A stretch of DNA of 64,000 nt from Labedella populi (GCF_004078655.1 NZ_RZNC01000002.1:496001-560000); one strand, 5' to 3'; shown: positions 18,133 to 26,591, counted from the first letter of the stretch. Notes: generated from the sequence alone by a model not told the origin. Numbers and translations: made by a program.

Positions 18133-19394
18133 CCGGCGGGCGAGACGGAGCCGGGAGGGCACGGGACGTCGGATCCGGAGGAGTTGGAGTCGACACCGCC
18201 TTCCGATCCGTCGACGCGGACCGGTTGCGGTCCGGCTGGGGCGTGAAGTGGGGCGCCGTCGAGCCCGACGTGATCCCCGCCTGGGTGGCCGACATGGACT
18301 TCGGCGTGCCTCCGATGGTGCGCACACGCGTTGCGGAGGTGCTCGATCGCGGCGACCTCGGGTACCCGTTCTGGCCGGACGGGGACCCGCTCGTCCAGGC
18401 GTTCGAGGAACGGATGGCGGCACGATTCGCGTGGTCGCCCATGCCGGGACGGACGCGCGTGTTCACGGATCTCATCCAGATCCTGCAGGTCGTGATCGAG
18501 GCCGCGACGAGTCCCGGCGACGGCGTCGCCCTGCACGTGCCGAACTATCCGCCGTTCCTCGCGAGCATCGAGCGCTCGGGTCGGCGGATCGTCCCGCTGC
18601 CGATGCGGCGTTCCGCCGACGGCTGGGACATCGAGACCGCGGGGCTCGGCGAGCAGCTCCGGGAGGCCGGCGTGCGCCTCATGCTCATCGTGAATCCGCA
18701 CAACCCGACGGGACGGGTGTTGACGCGCGCCGAGCTCAGCGGACTGGCCGACGGCGCCCGGGACGCCGACGTCGTCGTGCTCTCGGACGAGATCCACGCC
18801 GATCTCGTCTTCGATGGCGCGAGCCACATCCCCTTCGCCTCCCTCAGCGCGGACGCGGCGGCACGCACGATCAGCGCGACGTCGGCGACGAAGTCGTTCA
18901 ACATCGCCGGCATGCGGTGCGCCGTCGCTCATGTCGGGTCGGACGCCGTCCGGTCCCGGCTGGAGGCCGCCCCGCTCGACTACTTCGGACAGCCGAGCAT
19001 CCTCGGCCGGGTGGCCACAGTGGCGGCCTGGACCGAGAGTGAGAACTGGCTCGAGGGCGTCCGCGCGGTGCTCGCTGAGAATCGTGCGGCCATCGCCGAC
19101 TGGGTGGATCGCTTGCCGTTCGATGTCACATATCGGTCTCCCGAGGCCTCGTACCTGTCGTGGTTCGACTTCGGTGGGACGGCGATCGCGCACGACCCGG
19201 CCGGCGAGATCGAGCGCCGCGGACGTGTGAGGCTGAGCGTCGGCGCGGACTTCTCCCAGCACACCGCTGTCGACACCCGTTTGTTCGCTCGTTCGAACAG
19301 TGCGACGAGTCCCGACGTCGTGCGCGCGATCCTCGATCGCATCGGAACGGCGCTCGCCGAGGCGCACCGTGAACGGGCCGGCTGCCGACTGTGA
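18129..19394 (+). CDS. PatB/MalY-type PLP aminotransferase (putative cystathionine beta-lyase)
   Basis: 421 residues, fold type I. VNPHNPTGR (188-196), LSDEIHADLVFDG (218-230) and the PLP-binding lysine K255 in SATSATKSFNIAGMRC are diagnostic of the MalY/PatB group, which cleaves cystathionine or other cysteine conjugates (C-S beta-lyases). The N-terminal 22 residues are Gly-rich and precede the conserved DTAFRSVDADRLRSGWGVKW. The GTG start overlaps the dinB stop, so a two-gene operon is likely. Confidence 0.86.
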   Translation: MTGGRDGAGRARDVGSGGVGVDTAFRSVDADRLRSGWGVKWGAVEPDVIPAWVADMDFGVPPMVRTRVAEVLDRGDLGYPFWPDGDPLVQAFEERMAARFAWSPMPGRTRVFTDLIQILQVVIEAATSPGDGVALHVPNYPPFLASIERSGRRIVPLPMRRSADGWDIETAGLGEQLREAGVRLMLIVNPHNPTGRVLTRAELSGLADGARDADVVVLSDEIHADLVFDGASHIPFASLSADAAARTISATSATKSFNIAGMRCAVAHVGSDAVRSRLEAAPLDYFGQPSILGRVATVAAWTESENWLEGVRAVLAENRAAIADWVDRLPFDVTYRSPEASYLSWFDFGGTAIAHDPAGEIERRGRVRLSVGADFSQHTAVDTRLFARSNSATSPDVVRAILDRIGTALAEAHRERAGCRL

Positions 19395-19466
19395 CGACCG
19401 GAGGCTCCGCCCGGGGCGGATTGTGCCCGACGGCGTGAGTTGACACATCGCCAGGCGGCGAACGGA

Positions 19467-20918
19467 TCAGAACGGTGGATCAGCGGAGTCGGTGACGACC
19501 CGGCCGTACGGACTCGTCCATCGGAGAACGGACGGGTGACCGGGAGGCCGCTCCACCTGCCAGGTGCTCGCGTGCTTGAGGCGGTGATGGGAGCGGCACA
19601 AGCACGCGAGGTTGTCGTGCGCCGTCTCGCCGCCGTGTTCCCACGCGCGGGTGTGGTCGATATCGCATGCTCCGGCGGAACGCTCGCACCCGGGGAAGCG
19701 GCAGCTCTCGTCTCGCAACCGGACGAATCGGCGGAGGTCGGCGGGAACGGTGTAGGAGGTGCGGCCGACGGAGAGTACGGTGCCCGTCTCCGGATGGGTC
19801 AGGATCCGGGTCAACGACGGGGCGCTCGCCGCGATCTCCTCGGCGACGCCGAGCGGGATGGGACCGTAGCCCTCGAGGTTGGCGGGTTCGTCCGACCGGC
19901 CGAGGAGCGCCAGGACGGGAACCGTGACGTTGACGGTCGGACGGAATCGCGCATACCGGCCTCCTCGCCCGGGCAGGCGCTCCGCCTCGTCGCGCCGAGC
20001 ACGCAACGCCGGACCGGCGATCGGCCGCGCGGGCGATCCTGCGGCGGAATCACCGTGCACGTCACCGAAGAGCAGGAGTTCGGTGGCCACGTCGGCGCGG
20101 ATCTGCCCGACACCTCGGGGATCGTGCGGGGCACCGGCAAGGGATCGGGCCGCCGCGTCGACGCGTTCGTATGCTGCACGCGCATCGACGCAGGGAAGGT
20201 GGAGATGCAGCCACGCCATCCCGTCGCGGTCAGGCTCGAAGACGAACCGCCGCTCGCCGCGGCGCAGCGCGGCACGGATCTCGATGGACTGCGGATGCAA
20301 CCGTTCGCGTACGGCTCGTGCCCGCCGGCGGGCCGCGGCGGGCGTGCCGCCCAGCGCGCTCGGGAGGACGAGGTTCTCGAACCGGGCGCGCAGGGGAAGG
20401 GGAACCTCGCTCACGCCATCGGCGAGCGCTCGGGCGTGGGCGGGGGAGAGCAGTCCGTCGTCGAGTGCGGCGAGGACGGCGGGGAGGGCGGCGAGCCGAG
20501 AGGCCTCGTCGAGCTGGATGCGTATGCTCGCTTCGCTCATCCGCCGGGCGACCGCGATCTCGGCGACCACGATGCGGGCGCCGAGCTGCTCGCGGACGTC
20601 CGCCTCACGATCTCCGGTGTCGGAGCTGCGACGATCGGCTCGCGGGTCGTGGACCGCGTGCTCCGCGCCCGCCTCGACACCGCGGCGGTGGAGCTCGGCG
20701 AGCAGCCGCGTGGACTGCGCGTGGAGTGCCGCGATCTCGCGGTCGACGCCCAGCACGGACTCGACGAGTTCGTCGACGGACAAGCGGGTGAGCACGGCGG
20801 TGTCGTCGGACCGAGGCGGCTCGGCGCCGACTGATGGTCCAGCGAGCGCCGGCGCGACGGAGTCCGCGGCGACCGCCGTGCTGTGTTCGCTCGCCCCCGC
20901 GAGCATCCCCCGATGCAT
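19467..20918 (-). CDS. DUF222/HNH endonuclease domain protein (13E12-like)
   Basis: 483 residues from ATG 20918. An N-terminal DUF222 helical region is followed by a C-terminal HNH motif: CRFPGCERSAGACDIDHTRAWEHGG, then HDNLACLCRSHHRLKH. The CxxC pairs likely bind zinc. These proteins are abundant paralogues in actinobacteria (the 13E12 family of mycobacteria) and often sit in variable regions; their role is unknown. The open frame extends 44 codons upstream into the EamA promoter zone, so the internal ATG is preferred. Convergent with the PatB-like gene. Confidence 0.85.
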   Translation of the reverse strand: MHRGMLAGASEHSTAVAADSVAPALAGPSVGAEPPRSDDTAVLTRLSVDELVESVLGVDREIAALHAQSTRLLAELHRRGVEAGAEHAVHDPRADRRSSDTGDREADVREQLGARIVVAEIAVARRMSEASIRIQLDEASRLAALPAVLAALDDGLLSPAHARALADGVSEVPLPLRARFENLVLPSALGGTPAAARRRARAVRERLHPQSIEIRAALRRGERRFVFEPDRDGMAWLHLHLPCVDARAAYERVDAAARSLAGAPHDPRGVGQIRADVATELLLFGDVHGDSAAGSPARPIAGPALRARRDEAERLPGRGGRYARFRPTVNVTVPVLALLGRSDEPANLEGYGPIPLGVAEEIAASAPSLTRILTHPETGTVLSVGRTSYTVPADLRRFVRLRDESCRFPGCERSAGACDIDHTRAWEHGGETAHDNLACLCRSHHRLKHASTWQVERPPGHPSVLRWTSPYGRVVTDSADPPF

Positions 20919-20978
20919 ATCCGTACTCAACCACCCACCACCGACATTGCCGTGGCGGCGGACGCGGTCCGCGAGCGA

Positions 20979-20984
20979 TAGCCT
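20979..20984 (+). promoter_or_regulatory. -10 box of the EamA gene, leaderless
   Basis: TAGCCT with 7 nt before GTG 20992. Confidence 0.45.
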
Positions 20985-20991
20985 GGCCGAC

Positions 20992-21906
20992 GTGCGCTCG
21001 GGAAAGTTCTTCGTCTTCCTCGTCCTCGCGAACCTGTTCTGGGCGGGCAATTTCCTCTTCGGCAGCGTCGTCGTCGATCAGCTCTCCCCGTTCCTCCTGA
21101 CCGCACTGCGCTGGGCTGCGGCCGCCCCGCTCCTCATCGTGCTCGCGATCGTCGTCGAGCGGCCGCGTTGGCGCGATGCGCTCCGCGAATGGCCGATGCA
21201 TCTCCTCCTCGCCGCACTGGGCCTCGTCGCGTTCTGCGTCTTCAGCTACGAAGCCCTCCGACACACCACACCGACGGACGCCGCCGTCGTGGGCGCGGTC
21301 AACCCGGCGATCATCGCGATCGTCGCCGGTGTCATCGCCCGCGAGCGCGTCGGGATCCGGCGCTCGCTCGGAATCACCGTCTCCCTCCTCGGCGTGCTCG
21401 TCGTCATCAGCGGCGGTGACGCGCTCTCGCTGCTCCGCTTCGACGTGAACGCCGGTCACGCGTGGATGCTCGGTGCCGTCGTCGTCTGGACCGGCTACAC
21501 GATCCTCGGCCGGCGGCTCGTTACCGGACCGGTCACCGCGTCCGCCGTGCAGGCGACGCTCACGACGGTCGTGCTCGCGCCGTTCGTGATCCCGCAGCTC
21601 GGCGACGTCTCGCTGCACGGGCCCGCGATCGGCGGGATCCTCTACATCGCCGTCTTCCCGTCGGTTCTCTCGCTCGTGCTCTGGAACGTCTCGGTGAAGC
21701 GGGTCGGCGCGAGCACGGCGGGCGTGTACCTCAATCTGCTGCCCCTCTTCACGGCGCTCCTCGGGCTCGCGGTGGGAGTCCCGCTCTCGCTCGCGACGGT
21801 ACTCGGGGGTCTGCTCGTGATCGTCGGTGTGACCGTCACCTCGACCCGTCGGCGGACCGCGCGAGGAACGGATGGCGGCCCGGCGACGCCGGGGCAACTA
21901 CGATAG
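20992..21906 (+). CDS. EamA (DMT superfamily) transporter
   Basis: 304 residues with about ten hydrophobic segments in two EamA repeats. The first ends with EALRHTTPTDAAVVGAVNPAIIAIVAGVIARERV. The second ends with GVYLNLLPLFTALLGLAVGVPLS. This is the drug/metabolite exporter pattern; the substrate cannot be inferred. The start at GTG 20992 matches the first membrane segment and the promoter box, although the open frame runs much further upstream antisense to the HNH gene. Confidence 0.88.
   Translation: MRSGKFFVFLVLANLFWAGNFLFGSVVVDQLSPFLLTALRWAAAAPLLIVLAIVVERPRWRDALREWPMHLLLAALGLVAFCVFSYEALRHTTPTDAAVVGAVNPAIIAIVAGVIARERVGIRRSLGITVSLLGVLVVISGGDALSLLRFDVNAGHAWMLGAVVVWTGYTILGRRLVTGPVTASAVQATLTTVVLAPFVIPQLGDVSLHGPAIGGILYIAVFPSVLSLVLWNVSVKRVGASTAGVYLNLLPLFTALLGLAVGVPLSLATVLGGLLVIVGVTVTSTRRRTARGTDGGPATPGQLR
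21899..21904 (+). promoter_or_regulatory. -10 box of ychF, leaderless
   Basis: TACGAT with 8 nt before GTG 21913, overlapping the end of the EamA gene. Confidence 0.4.
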
Positions 21907-21912
21907 ACGCTC

Positions 21913-22986
21913 GTGGCTCTCACTATCGGAATCGTCGGTCTCCCCAACGTCGGCAAGTCGACGCTCTTCAACGCGCTGACGAAGAACGATGTCCTCGCGG
22001 CGAACTACCCGTTCGCGACGATCGAGCCGAACATCGGCGTCGTCAACCTGCCCGACCCGCGGCTCGAGGTGCTCGCCGGCATCTTCGGCAGCGAGCGGAT
22101 CCTCCCCGCGACGGTGAGTTTCGTCGACATCGCCGGCATCGTGCGCGGCGCGAGCGAGGGCGAGGGGCTCGGCAACCAGTTCCTCGCGAACATCCGAGAG
22201 GCTGACGCCATCGCGCAGGTCGTGCGCGGATTCGTCGACTCGGACGTCGTCCACGTCGACGGCGCCGTCGATCCGAAGTCCGACCTCGAGACCATCGGCG
22301 CGGAACTCATGCTCGCCGACCTGCAGACGCTCGAGAAGGCCGTCACCCGGTACGAGAAGGAGGTCAAGGGCCGCAAGCTCGACCCCTCCGTGCTCGAGAC
22401 GGCGAAGGCCGCGATCGAGGCGCTCCAGCAGGGCACGCTCCTTTCCGCCACTTCCCTCGACCTCGCTCCGCTGCGCGAACTGGGTCTCCTCACCGCGAAG
22501 CCGTTCATCTTCGTCTTCAACGTCGACGAGTCGGTGCTGACCGACGACGCGAAGAAGGCCGAGCTCGCCGCCCTCGTCGCCCCGGCTGAGGCGGTGTTCC
22601 TCGACGCCAAGATCGAGTCGGAACTCATCGACCTCGACCCCGAGGACGCGGCCGAGCTGCTCGCTTCGACGGGCCAGGAGGAGTCGGGACTCGACCAGCT
22701 CGCGCGCGTCGGCTTCCAGACCCTCGGTCTTCAGACGTACCTCACCGCCGGCCCCAAGGAGTCGCGAGCGTGGACGATCCCGCAAGGAGCCAAGGCGCCC
22801 CAGGCCGCGGGAGTCATCCACACCGACTTCGAGAAGGGCTTCATCAAGGCGGAGATCATCTCCTTCGATGACCTCGTCGAGACCGGCTCCGTCGCCGAGG
22901 CCCGTGCCAAGGGCAAGGCGCGCATGGAGGGCAAGGACTACACGATGCAGGACGGCGACGTCGTCGAGTTCCGCTTCAACAACTAG
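21913..22986 (+). CDS. ychF: Redox-sensing ribosome-binding ATPase YchF (Obg family)
   Basis: 357 residues. The P-loop GLPNVGKST is at 9-17, DIAGIVRGASEGEGLGNQFL at the switch region, and NVDE replaces the usual NKxD, which is the hallmark of ATP rather than GTP preference. A coiled coil and a C-terminal TGS domain (KGFIKAEIISFDDL, GKDYTMQDGDVVEFRFNN) follow. Many homologues end in FRFNV; here the last residue is N followed by TAG. The 18 bases encoding VEFRFN recur 444 bp downstream (see repeats), so the native 3' end may have been replaced. Confidence 0.96.
   Translation: MALTIGIVGLPNVGKSTLFNALTKNDVLAANYPFATIEPNIGVVNLPDPRLEVLAGIFGSERILPATVSFVDIAGIVRGASEGEGLGNQFLANIREADAIAQVVRGFVDSDVVHVDGAVDPKSDLETIGAELMLADLQTLEKAVTRYEKEVKGRKLDPSVLETAKAAIEALQQGTLLSATSLDLAPLRELGLLTAKPFIFVFNVDESVLTDDAKKAELAALVAPAEAVFLDAKIESELIDLDPEDAAELLASTGQEESGLDQLARVGFQTLGLQTYLTAGPKESRAWTIPQGAKAPQAAGVIHTDFEKGFIKAEIISFDDLVETGSVAEARAKGKARMEGKDYTMQDGDVVEFRFNN
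22963..22980 (+). repeat. Left copy of an 18-bp direct repeat (ychF 3' end)
   Basis: GTCGAGTTCCGCTTCAAC encodes VEFRFN of YchF. An identical copy lies at 23407-23424. Together they bracket a 444-bp period containing the small membrane gene at 23020, like attL/attR. Confidence 0.75.
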
Positions 22987-23019
22987 TTCGGCGCTTCACC
23001 CTCATGCCAGGATGGTGAG

Positions 23020-23361
23020 ATGAAACGTGGTGACACGGAAGGCGTCAGCATTGCGCCAAGGGCGATCCCGGCGATCGCGTTGCTGATCACGACCTGGTTG
23101 CTCATGTGGCTCGCTCAGGGCATTCCGACCCTGTGCGCGCTCGCGAATCCGTGTCCCGCTCCTGATGTGCGTGTCGCTCCAGCGCTGCTGTTCGGCGGGC
23201 TGATGCTCGTGCCTACGGCGGCCTTACTCCTCACCGCTCGTGCCGGTCGCTCCTGGGGGTGGGTGCGTACGATCTCGTACACGTTGCTGGTGGGGTTGGC
23301 CATTGTCGGCCTGGGTGCGGTGCTGTTCTCCGGAGGGTTCACCATTCCGCTCGCGCTCTGA
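23020..23361 (+). CDS. Small membrane protein, hypothetical
   Basis: 113 residues with three hydrophobic stretches (about 16-36, 53-72, 83-108) and a CALANPCPAP loop with two cysteines between the first two. No family recognised. The leader CAGGAT is 6 nt from the ATG, so the mRNA may be leaderless. Codon usage (many TTG, GCT, CTG) and base composition look less GC-rich than the flanking core genes. It is the only gene between the two 18-bp repeats, so it may have arrived with that segment. Confidence 0.55.
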   Translation: MKRGDTEGVSIAPRAIPAIALLITTWLLMWLAQGIPTLCALANPCPAPDVRVAPALLFGGLMLVPTAALLLTARAGRSWGWVRTISYTLLVGLAIVGLGAVLFSGGFTIPLAL

Positions 23362-23406
23362 GGCCGACCGCCGGAGGGCACTCATCCCTACCCCTGACGT
23401 AACGCG

Positions 23407-23424
23407 GTCGAGTTCCGCTTCAAC
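23407..23424 (+). repeat. Right copy of the 18-bp direct repeat
   Basis: A perfect copy of GTCGAGTTCCGCTTCAAC. The following codon is GTG, which would restore the common YchF ending FRFNV. This suggests the right copy is the displaced original 3' end of ychF. Confidence 0.75.
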
Positions 23425-23519
23425 GTGGAGCAGGGTATTGCCCATCCAACTGCTTCCAGGCAATGTCAAGGCTATGGAGACAATTACCCGGTAGGCACTA
23501 TCCGGGTCATGCTGGAGAT

Positions 23520-23804
23520 ATGACAAACAACACCTCCGGCCACAACGGCCGCGTCTCCCGTCTCTCCACCGAGACGAAGGCCGCGTTCAAGACGACGGAG
23601 TTCATCGCCTACGTCCTCATCCTGATTTCGATGTTCATCGCGTCCGCCATGGTCGACGAGAACGAGGACGGGCAGGGCTTCGGTGCGGACCACGTGTGGC
23701 TCTACGCCACTCTCCTCACTATCGGATACATGATCAGCCGCGGCCTCGCGAAGTCCGGCAGCCGCGAGTACTACGACCGCGACGGGGACGACACCCGTCG
23801 ATAG
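23520..23804 (+). CDS. Small two-helix membrane protein, hypothetical
   Basis: 94 residues. Two membrane segments (about 27-45, 59-74) are separated by an acidic DENEDGQGFGADH loop, with a charged tail rich in R and D. Similar short proteins occur widely in actinobacteria, but I know no function. ATG 23520 has GGAG 3-7 nt upstream. An inverted repeat ACCCGG/CCGGGT (23486-23491, 23502-23507) surrounds a possible -10 and could be an operator. A strong terminator follows. Confidence 0.75.
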   Translation: MTNNTSGHNGRVSRLSTETKAAFKTTEFIAYVLILISMFIASAMVDENEDGQGFGADHVWLYATLLTIGYMISRGLAKSGSREYYDRDGDDTRR

Positions 23805-23818
23805 GCAACGGATCTCTC

Positions 23819-23854
23819 GAAGTGCGCGACGCCCAACTGGGCGTCGCGCACTTC
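23819..23854 (+). terminator. Strong terminator hairpin
   Basis: A 16-bp perfect stem (23819-23834 with 23839-23854) and a 4-nt AACT loop, followed by TTGCAT. It lies 14 nt after the stop of the preceding gene. Confidence 0.85.
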
Positions 23855-23986
23855 TTGCATGGCCTTCGTGACGGCACCTGACTCGCGCGCTGCACGGGAT
23901 CCGCGCACTGGTCACGAGCGGACGGGATCCGGGTCGTCCTTCCAGGAGAAGAAGCTTTCTCCCCGACGAAGCATCGCGGGGACTGT

Positions 23987-24199
23987 TCAGACTCCGCCGA
24001 CCAGCCCCCGCGTCATCAAGAATGCCAGACGGACCGAGTAGGACCTCGTGGCGGGGCACGCAGAGCGGTCCTTGTGAAACGTCCGCCGGGCGGCGCGATA
24101 TGCGCTCGGCTTGTGCGCGTCGAAGTGGTCGAGATTCACAAACAACCCGGCCACATCGATTGTGGATCTTGCATGGGCCGCGACGCGCTCGTTGTCCAT
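23987..24199 (-). CDS. Possible small protein, unrecognised
   Basis: 70 codons from ATG 24199, which has GGAGGGAAG 3-11 nt upstream, the best evidence that it is expressed. The product begins MDNERVAAHARSTIDVAG, is basic in the middle (AYRAARRTFHKDR) and has no clear domain. Base composition is less biased than in core genes. It may be a short real gene or the 5' part of a decayed one. The open frame extends 17 codons upstream. Confidence 0.4.
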   Translation of the reverse strand: MDNERVAAHARSTIDVAGLFVNLDHFDAHKPSAYRAARRTFHKDRSACPATRSYSVRLAFLMTRGLVGGV

Positions 24200-24798
24200 G
24201 GTCTTCCCTCCGTGGCGTTCTCTCCACGATAGGAAGGCGAGATCGGTCATCGAACAGGCTTGACCTCGTCGAAGCCACCGTCTAGCCGTCAGGGGTCGGG
24301 CGTGCGGTCGAACATGACCGAAGAGCGTTACATCGACACGTCGAACCGCGTTAGTTGGTGCCCGTGGCCGGCGGTGTGACGGGTCGATCGTGGTGCGACG
24401 GAGGAGATGGGAGCGCGTGGACGTGCGCCTTCCGTAGCGTCAGGTGGCGCAGTGGACTCATGTTCCGCACCTCGGACTCGTGCCCACGGCCGAAACGATC
24501 GCCGCCGCTACGGCTACGACGACATGATCAAGCTGTTCTGAATCCGCAGAACCCAGGCCTGCGGGAGGAAACCGATCGTGTCGATGCCGCCGAGAACGCG
24601 CTCGACACCGTGGCGGCGATGCCGGTCGCGACTCCCCTCGGAGGGAGCAGTCTATGAACGCTGTCGAGGCCGTCGGAAAAATGCCACTACGACTTCTCCC
24701 GGCCCGCTTGCGCTGTATGGAACTCGCCGCGTAACTCGCCGCCGCAGAGTCGGCCGCTCCCTGACCGGGCCGGGCCGGTACGGCTCGATGAACACCGA
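24200..24798. other. About 600 bp without a supportable gene
   Basis: No reading frame has a ribosome site, promoter and coherent protein. Short fragments look coding-like, for example MTEERYIDTSNR from 24314, and DDMIKLF ending at 24540. They break after a few dozen codons in changing frames, as in a degraded gene. I could not identify a parent family. Confidence 0.5.
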
Positions 24799-24830
24799 CG
24801 AGGCCCCCTCCGTATCGGGAAAGGGCCTCG
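24799..24830 (-). terminator. Terminator of the small acidic protein gene
   Basis: An 8-bp stem, CGAGGCCC with GGGCCTCG, and a 16-nt loop, lying 21 nt beyond the stop at 24851 on the minus strand. Confidence 0.6.
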
Positions 24831-24850
24831 GCGTCTCACGGGTCGCGTGA

Positions 24851-25048
24851 CTACTCGGCGTGCTGGTCCTCTTCGGGTTCGAAGGTCGACGCCGTTCCGG
24901 TGTGCCCCGCGGCGATGCCGTCGGGATCGTTCGGGATCGTGCCCTCGGAGCCGAGTCCATCGGGCTTCGGCGTACCCTCACTGTCGTTGACGGGGTCCTT
25001 CGCGGTCGATTCGTCGGCGGAGCCGTGTGGATCGTGCAGTTCGGCCAT
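24851..25048 (-). CDS. Small acidic hydrophilic protein, hypothetical
   Basis: 65 residues, rich in D, E, G and P, without hydrophobic segments and probably disordered. ATG 25048 is preceded by GAAGGAGAG at ideal spacing, and a terminator follows, so it is a self-contained gene. Its composition is typical of short stress-related actinobacterial proteins, but no family was recognised. Confidence 0.65.
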   Translation of the reverse strand: MAELHDPHGSADESTAKDPVNDSEGTPKPDGLGSEGTIPNDPDGIAAGHTGTASTFEPEEDQHAE

Positions 25049-25222
25049 GGCGCTCTCTCCTTCGTGATTGCGGATGGCCAGGCTACGTCGCGTCGCATCG
25101 CGCCGACAGGGGGCCCGGTCGCCTTGACATCTCACGACCCGGGACGATCTCCGTCGCACGGGAGCGCCGTTGCCCTGCTCCGCACACGATGACACGCTGA
25201 TGGTCCGATCGGAGGGAGTGAC

Positions 25223-25748
25223 ATGGACGCGGACGTCGTCGTCATCGGTGCGGGCCTCGCGCGTCTGCAGTGCGCTCGCCGCGTCGAGCGCAGCGGGTTG
25301 CGTGTGATCGTGGTCGACGCGTCCGACGCCGTCGGCGGGCGGATCCGAACCGATACCATTGACGCTTCCGCGTGGACCGCGGGTTCCAGGTCCTGAATCC
25401 CGCGTACCCGGCGCTCCGCCACGGGATCGATGTCGCGGCCCTCGCACTAAAAATCCGCGCCCAGGTCGCTTCCTCCTGATCGACGCGTCGCGTCCCGGTG
25501 GGGGACCGGCCGGTCCACCGGACGTCGACCCGGGGCTGGGTGATCCTCGCGCACCACGTCGTTCCGCACACCCTCCCCGCGCAGCCACCACCTCTCCGGC
25601 GGCGCGACGAGCGACCTGGACGGGTGAACGCATCCTCGTCGCTGGCGACCATCGGGAGAGCGGCTCGATCCAGGGCGCGTTGATGGCGGGAGTCCGTGCG
25701 GGCTACACGGCGGCGGGATTCCTCCGGCCGGCGAGTGAACGGGCATGA
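25223..25748 (+). pseudogene. FAD-dependent amine oxidase, decayed
   Basis: An intact ribosome site (GGAGGGAGTGAC) and ATG 25223 start the dinucleotide-binding motif VVVIGAGLARLQCARR and VVDASDAVGGRIRTDT. The frame then stops at 25396. Homology continues in another frame (VDRGFQVLNPAYPALRHGIDVAALALK, 25371-25450). A large internal part is missing. A C-terminal FAD-binding motif ERILVAGDHRESGSIQGALMAG appears near 25629-25695. The full family is about 400 or more residues, but only about 175 codons remain. At least one frameshift and one large deletion are needed. Intact relatives are phytoene-desaturase/monoamine-oxidase-like. Confidence 0.8.
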
Positions 25749-25846
25749 GCGACGGCCCGATCGTCCGACTCGTGCTCCCCCTATTGCATTCGCCGCCGCT
25801 CCGCCACGCGTTGCCCCGTGGCGGGCGCGCGGCGGACAATCGCATC

Positions 25847-26026
25847 ATGAAGGCGAAACTGATCAACTCGCGCGGCGTGACCGTTGCCGTCGTTGAGGAC
25901 ACGGGGCCGGAGATCGTCTACGAGGGAGTGGTCTACCGCGCCCGCGACGACCGCCATGAGAGCGGGGGAGCGACGCCGGGAGACGCGTCGGATCCGTCGT
26001 TCTACGAGGTCTCCGACGGCGAGTGA
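25847..26026 (+). CDS. Small conserved-looking protein, hypothetical
   Basis: 59 residues from ATG 25847 (MKAKLINSRGVTVAVVEDTG, a short beta-rich start, then EIVYEGVVYRARDD and an acidic tail ending FYEVSDGE). GACAAT lies 6 nt before the ATG, with TTGCCC 18 bp further upstream, a good leaderless promoter. The open frame extends 34 codons upstream, but that part overlaps the pseudogene end and looks noncoding. Function unknown. Confidence 0.6.
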   Translation: MKAKLINSRGVTVAVVEDTGPEIVYEGVVYRARDDRHESGGATPGDASDPSFYEVSDGE

Positions 26027-26044
26027 GACCGTCGCTCTCGGAGC

Positions 26045-26080
26045 GGAGCGACGAGCGGAGCGACGAGCGGAGCGACGAGC
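26045..26080 (+). repeat. Three perfect 12-bp tandem repeats
   Basis: GGAGCGACGAGC is repeated at 26045, 26057 and 26069, between the preceding stop codon and the terminator hairpin. Confidence 0.9.
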
Positions 26081-26090
26081 GGGACGGCAA

Positions 26091-26125
26091 ACGGCTCCGC
26101 ATCGTTCGGGTCGATGCGGAGCCGT
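26091..26125 (+). terminator. Terminator hairpin
   Basis: A 14-bp perfect stem (26091-26104 with 26112-26125) and a 7-nt loop. Confidence 0.75.
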
Positions 26126-26339
26126 CGTCGAGACTCCAGGCGCGTCGTCGAGCGTGGGTCGTCGCGCGGTCGAAAACTGCTAGGTATCACCGCGACTCCT
26201 GACGAAATGATACGCGGACTCCGTTTCCTTGTCCACCATTTACCCGACAAAATCTAACGTGTGCACGAGCGCTCATGCAGGGGACGATCGACGGCCACAG
26301 CCTCGACGCGGGACGGCGGCCGGCCAACGGGGTACCGAG

Positions 26340-26540
26340 TCAGTCCTCGCGATCGCCCGGGGCTTCGGGTTCGGCCTCGGTCTCCTCGACGCGATCCCGG
26401 AGGTGGTCCGCCATCGCGCCGGCGCCGTCGTCCTCGTGCTCGTCCACGGCCTCCTCGATCGCCTCCCGGAGGGACGCGTCATCGGAGGACGTGGGCTCGG
26501 CGGGGTGCGTGTTGCTCGACGAGTTCTCTGTGGGGCTCAT
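26340..26540 (-). CDS. Small acidic protein, hypothetical
   Basis: 66 residues, about one third D/E, with a predicted helix SLREAIEEAVDEHEDD, and ends in DRED. No family recognised. ATG 26540 is preceded by TACGGT at 6 nt, fitting a leaderless mRNA. It lies 51 nt downstream of the YCII-domain gene in the same direction. Confidence 0.55.
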   Translation of the reverse strand: MSPTENSSSNTHPAEPTSSDDASLREAIEEAVDEHEDDGAGAMADHLRDRVEETEAEPEAPGDRED

Positions 26541-26546
26541 GCTGCG

Positions 26547-26552
26547 ACCGTA
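26547..26552 (-). promoter_or_regulatory. -10 box of the small acidic gene, leaderless
   Basis: TACGGT, 6 nt, ATG at 26540 on the minus strand. Confidence 0.4.
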
Positions 26553-26591
26553 CCCCTCACCGACGACGCACGACAGGGCTGGCGCCCGTGG

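Noticed and set aside
19879-20991. Long upstream extension of the EamA frame (over 370 codons)
   Set aside because: It is antisense to the DUF222-HNH gene and Arg/Ser-rich. The membrane protein starts at 20992 after a -10 box.
22963-23424. A full integrative element with its own recombinase
   Set aside because: There is no integrase or transposase between the 18-bp repeats, so only a minimal cassette or deletion remnant can be claimed.
24355-24657. Hypothetical 100-codon gene
   Set aside because: No ribosome site or promoter at the start and no coherent composition along its length.
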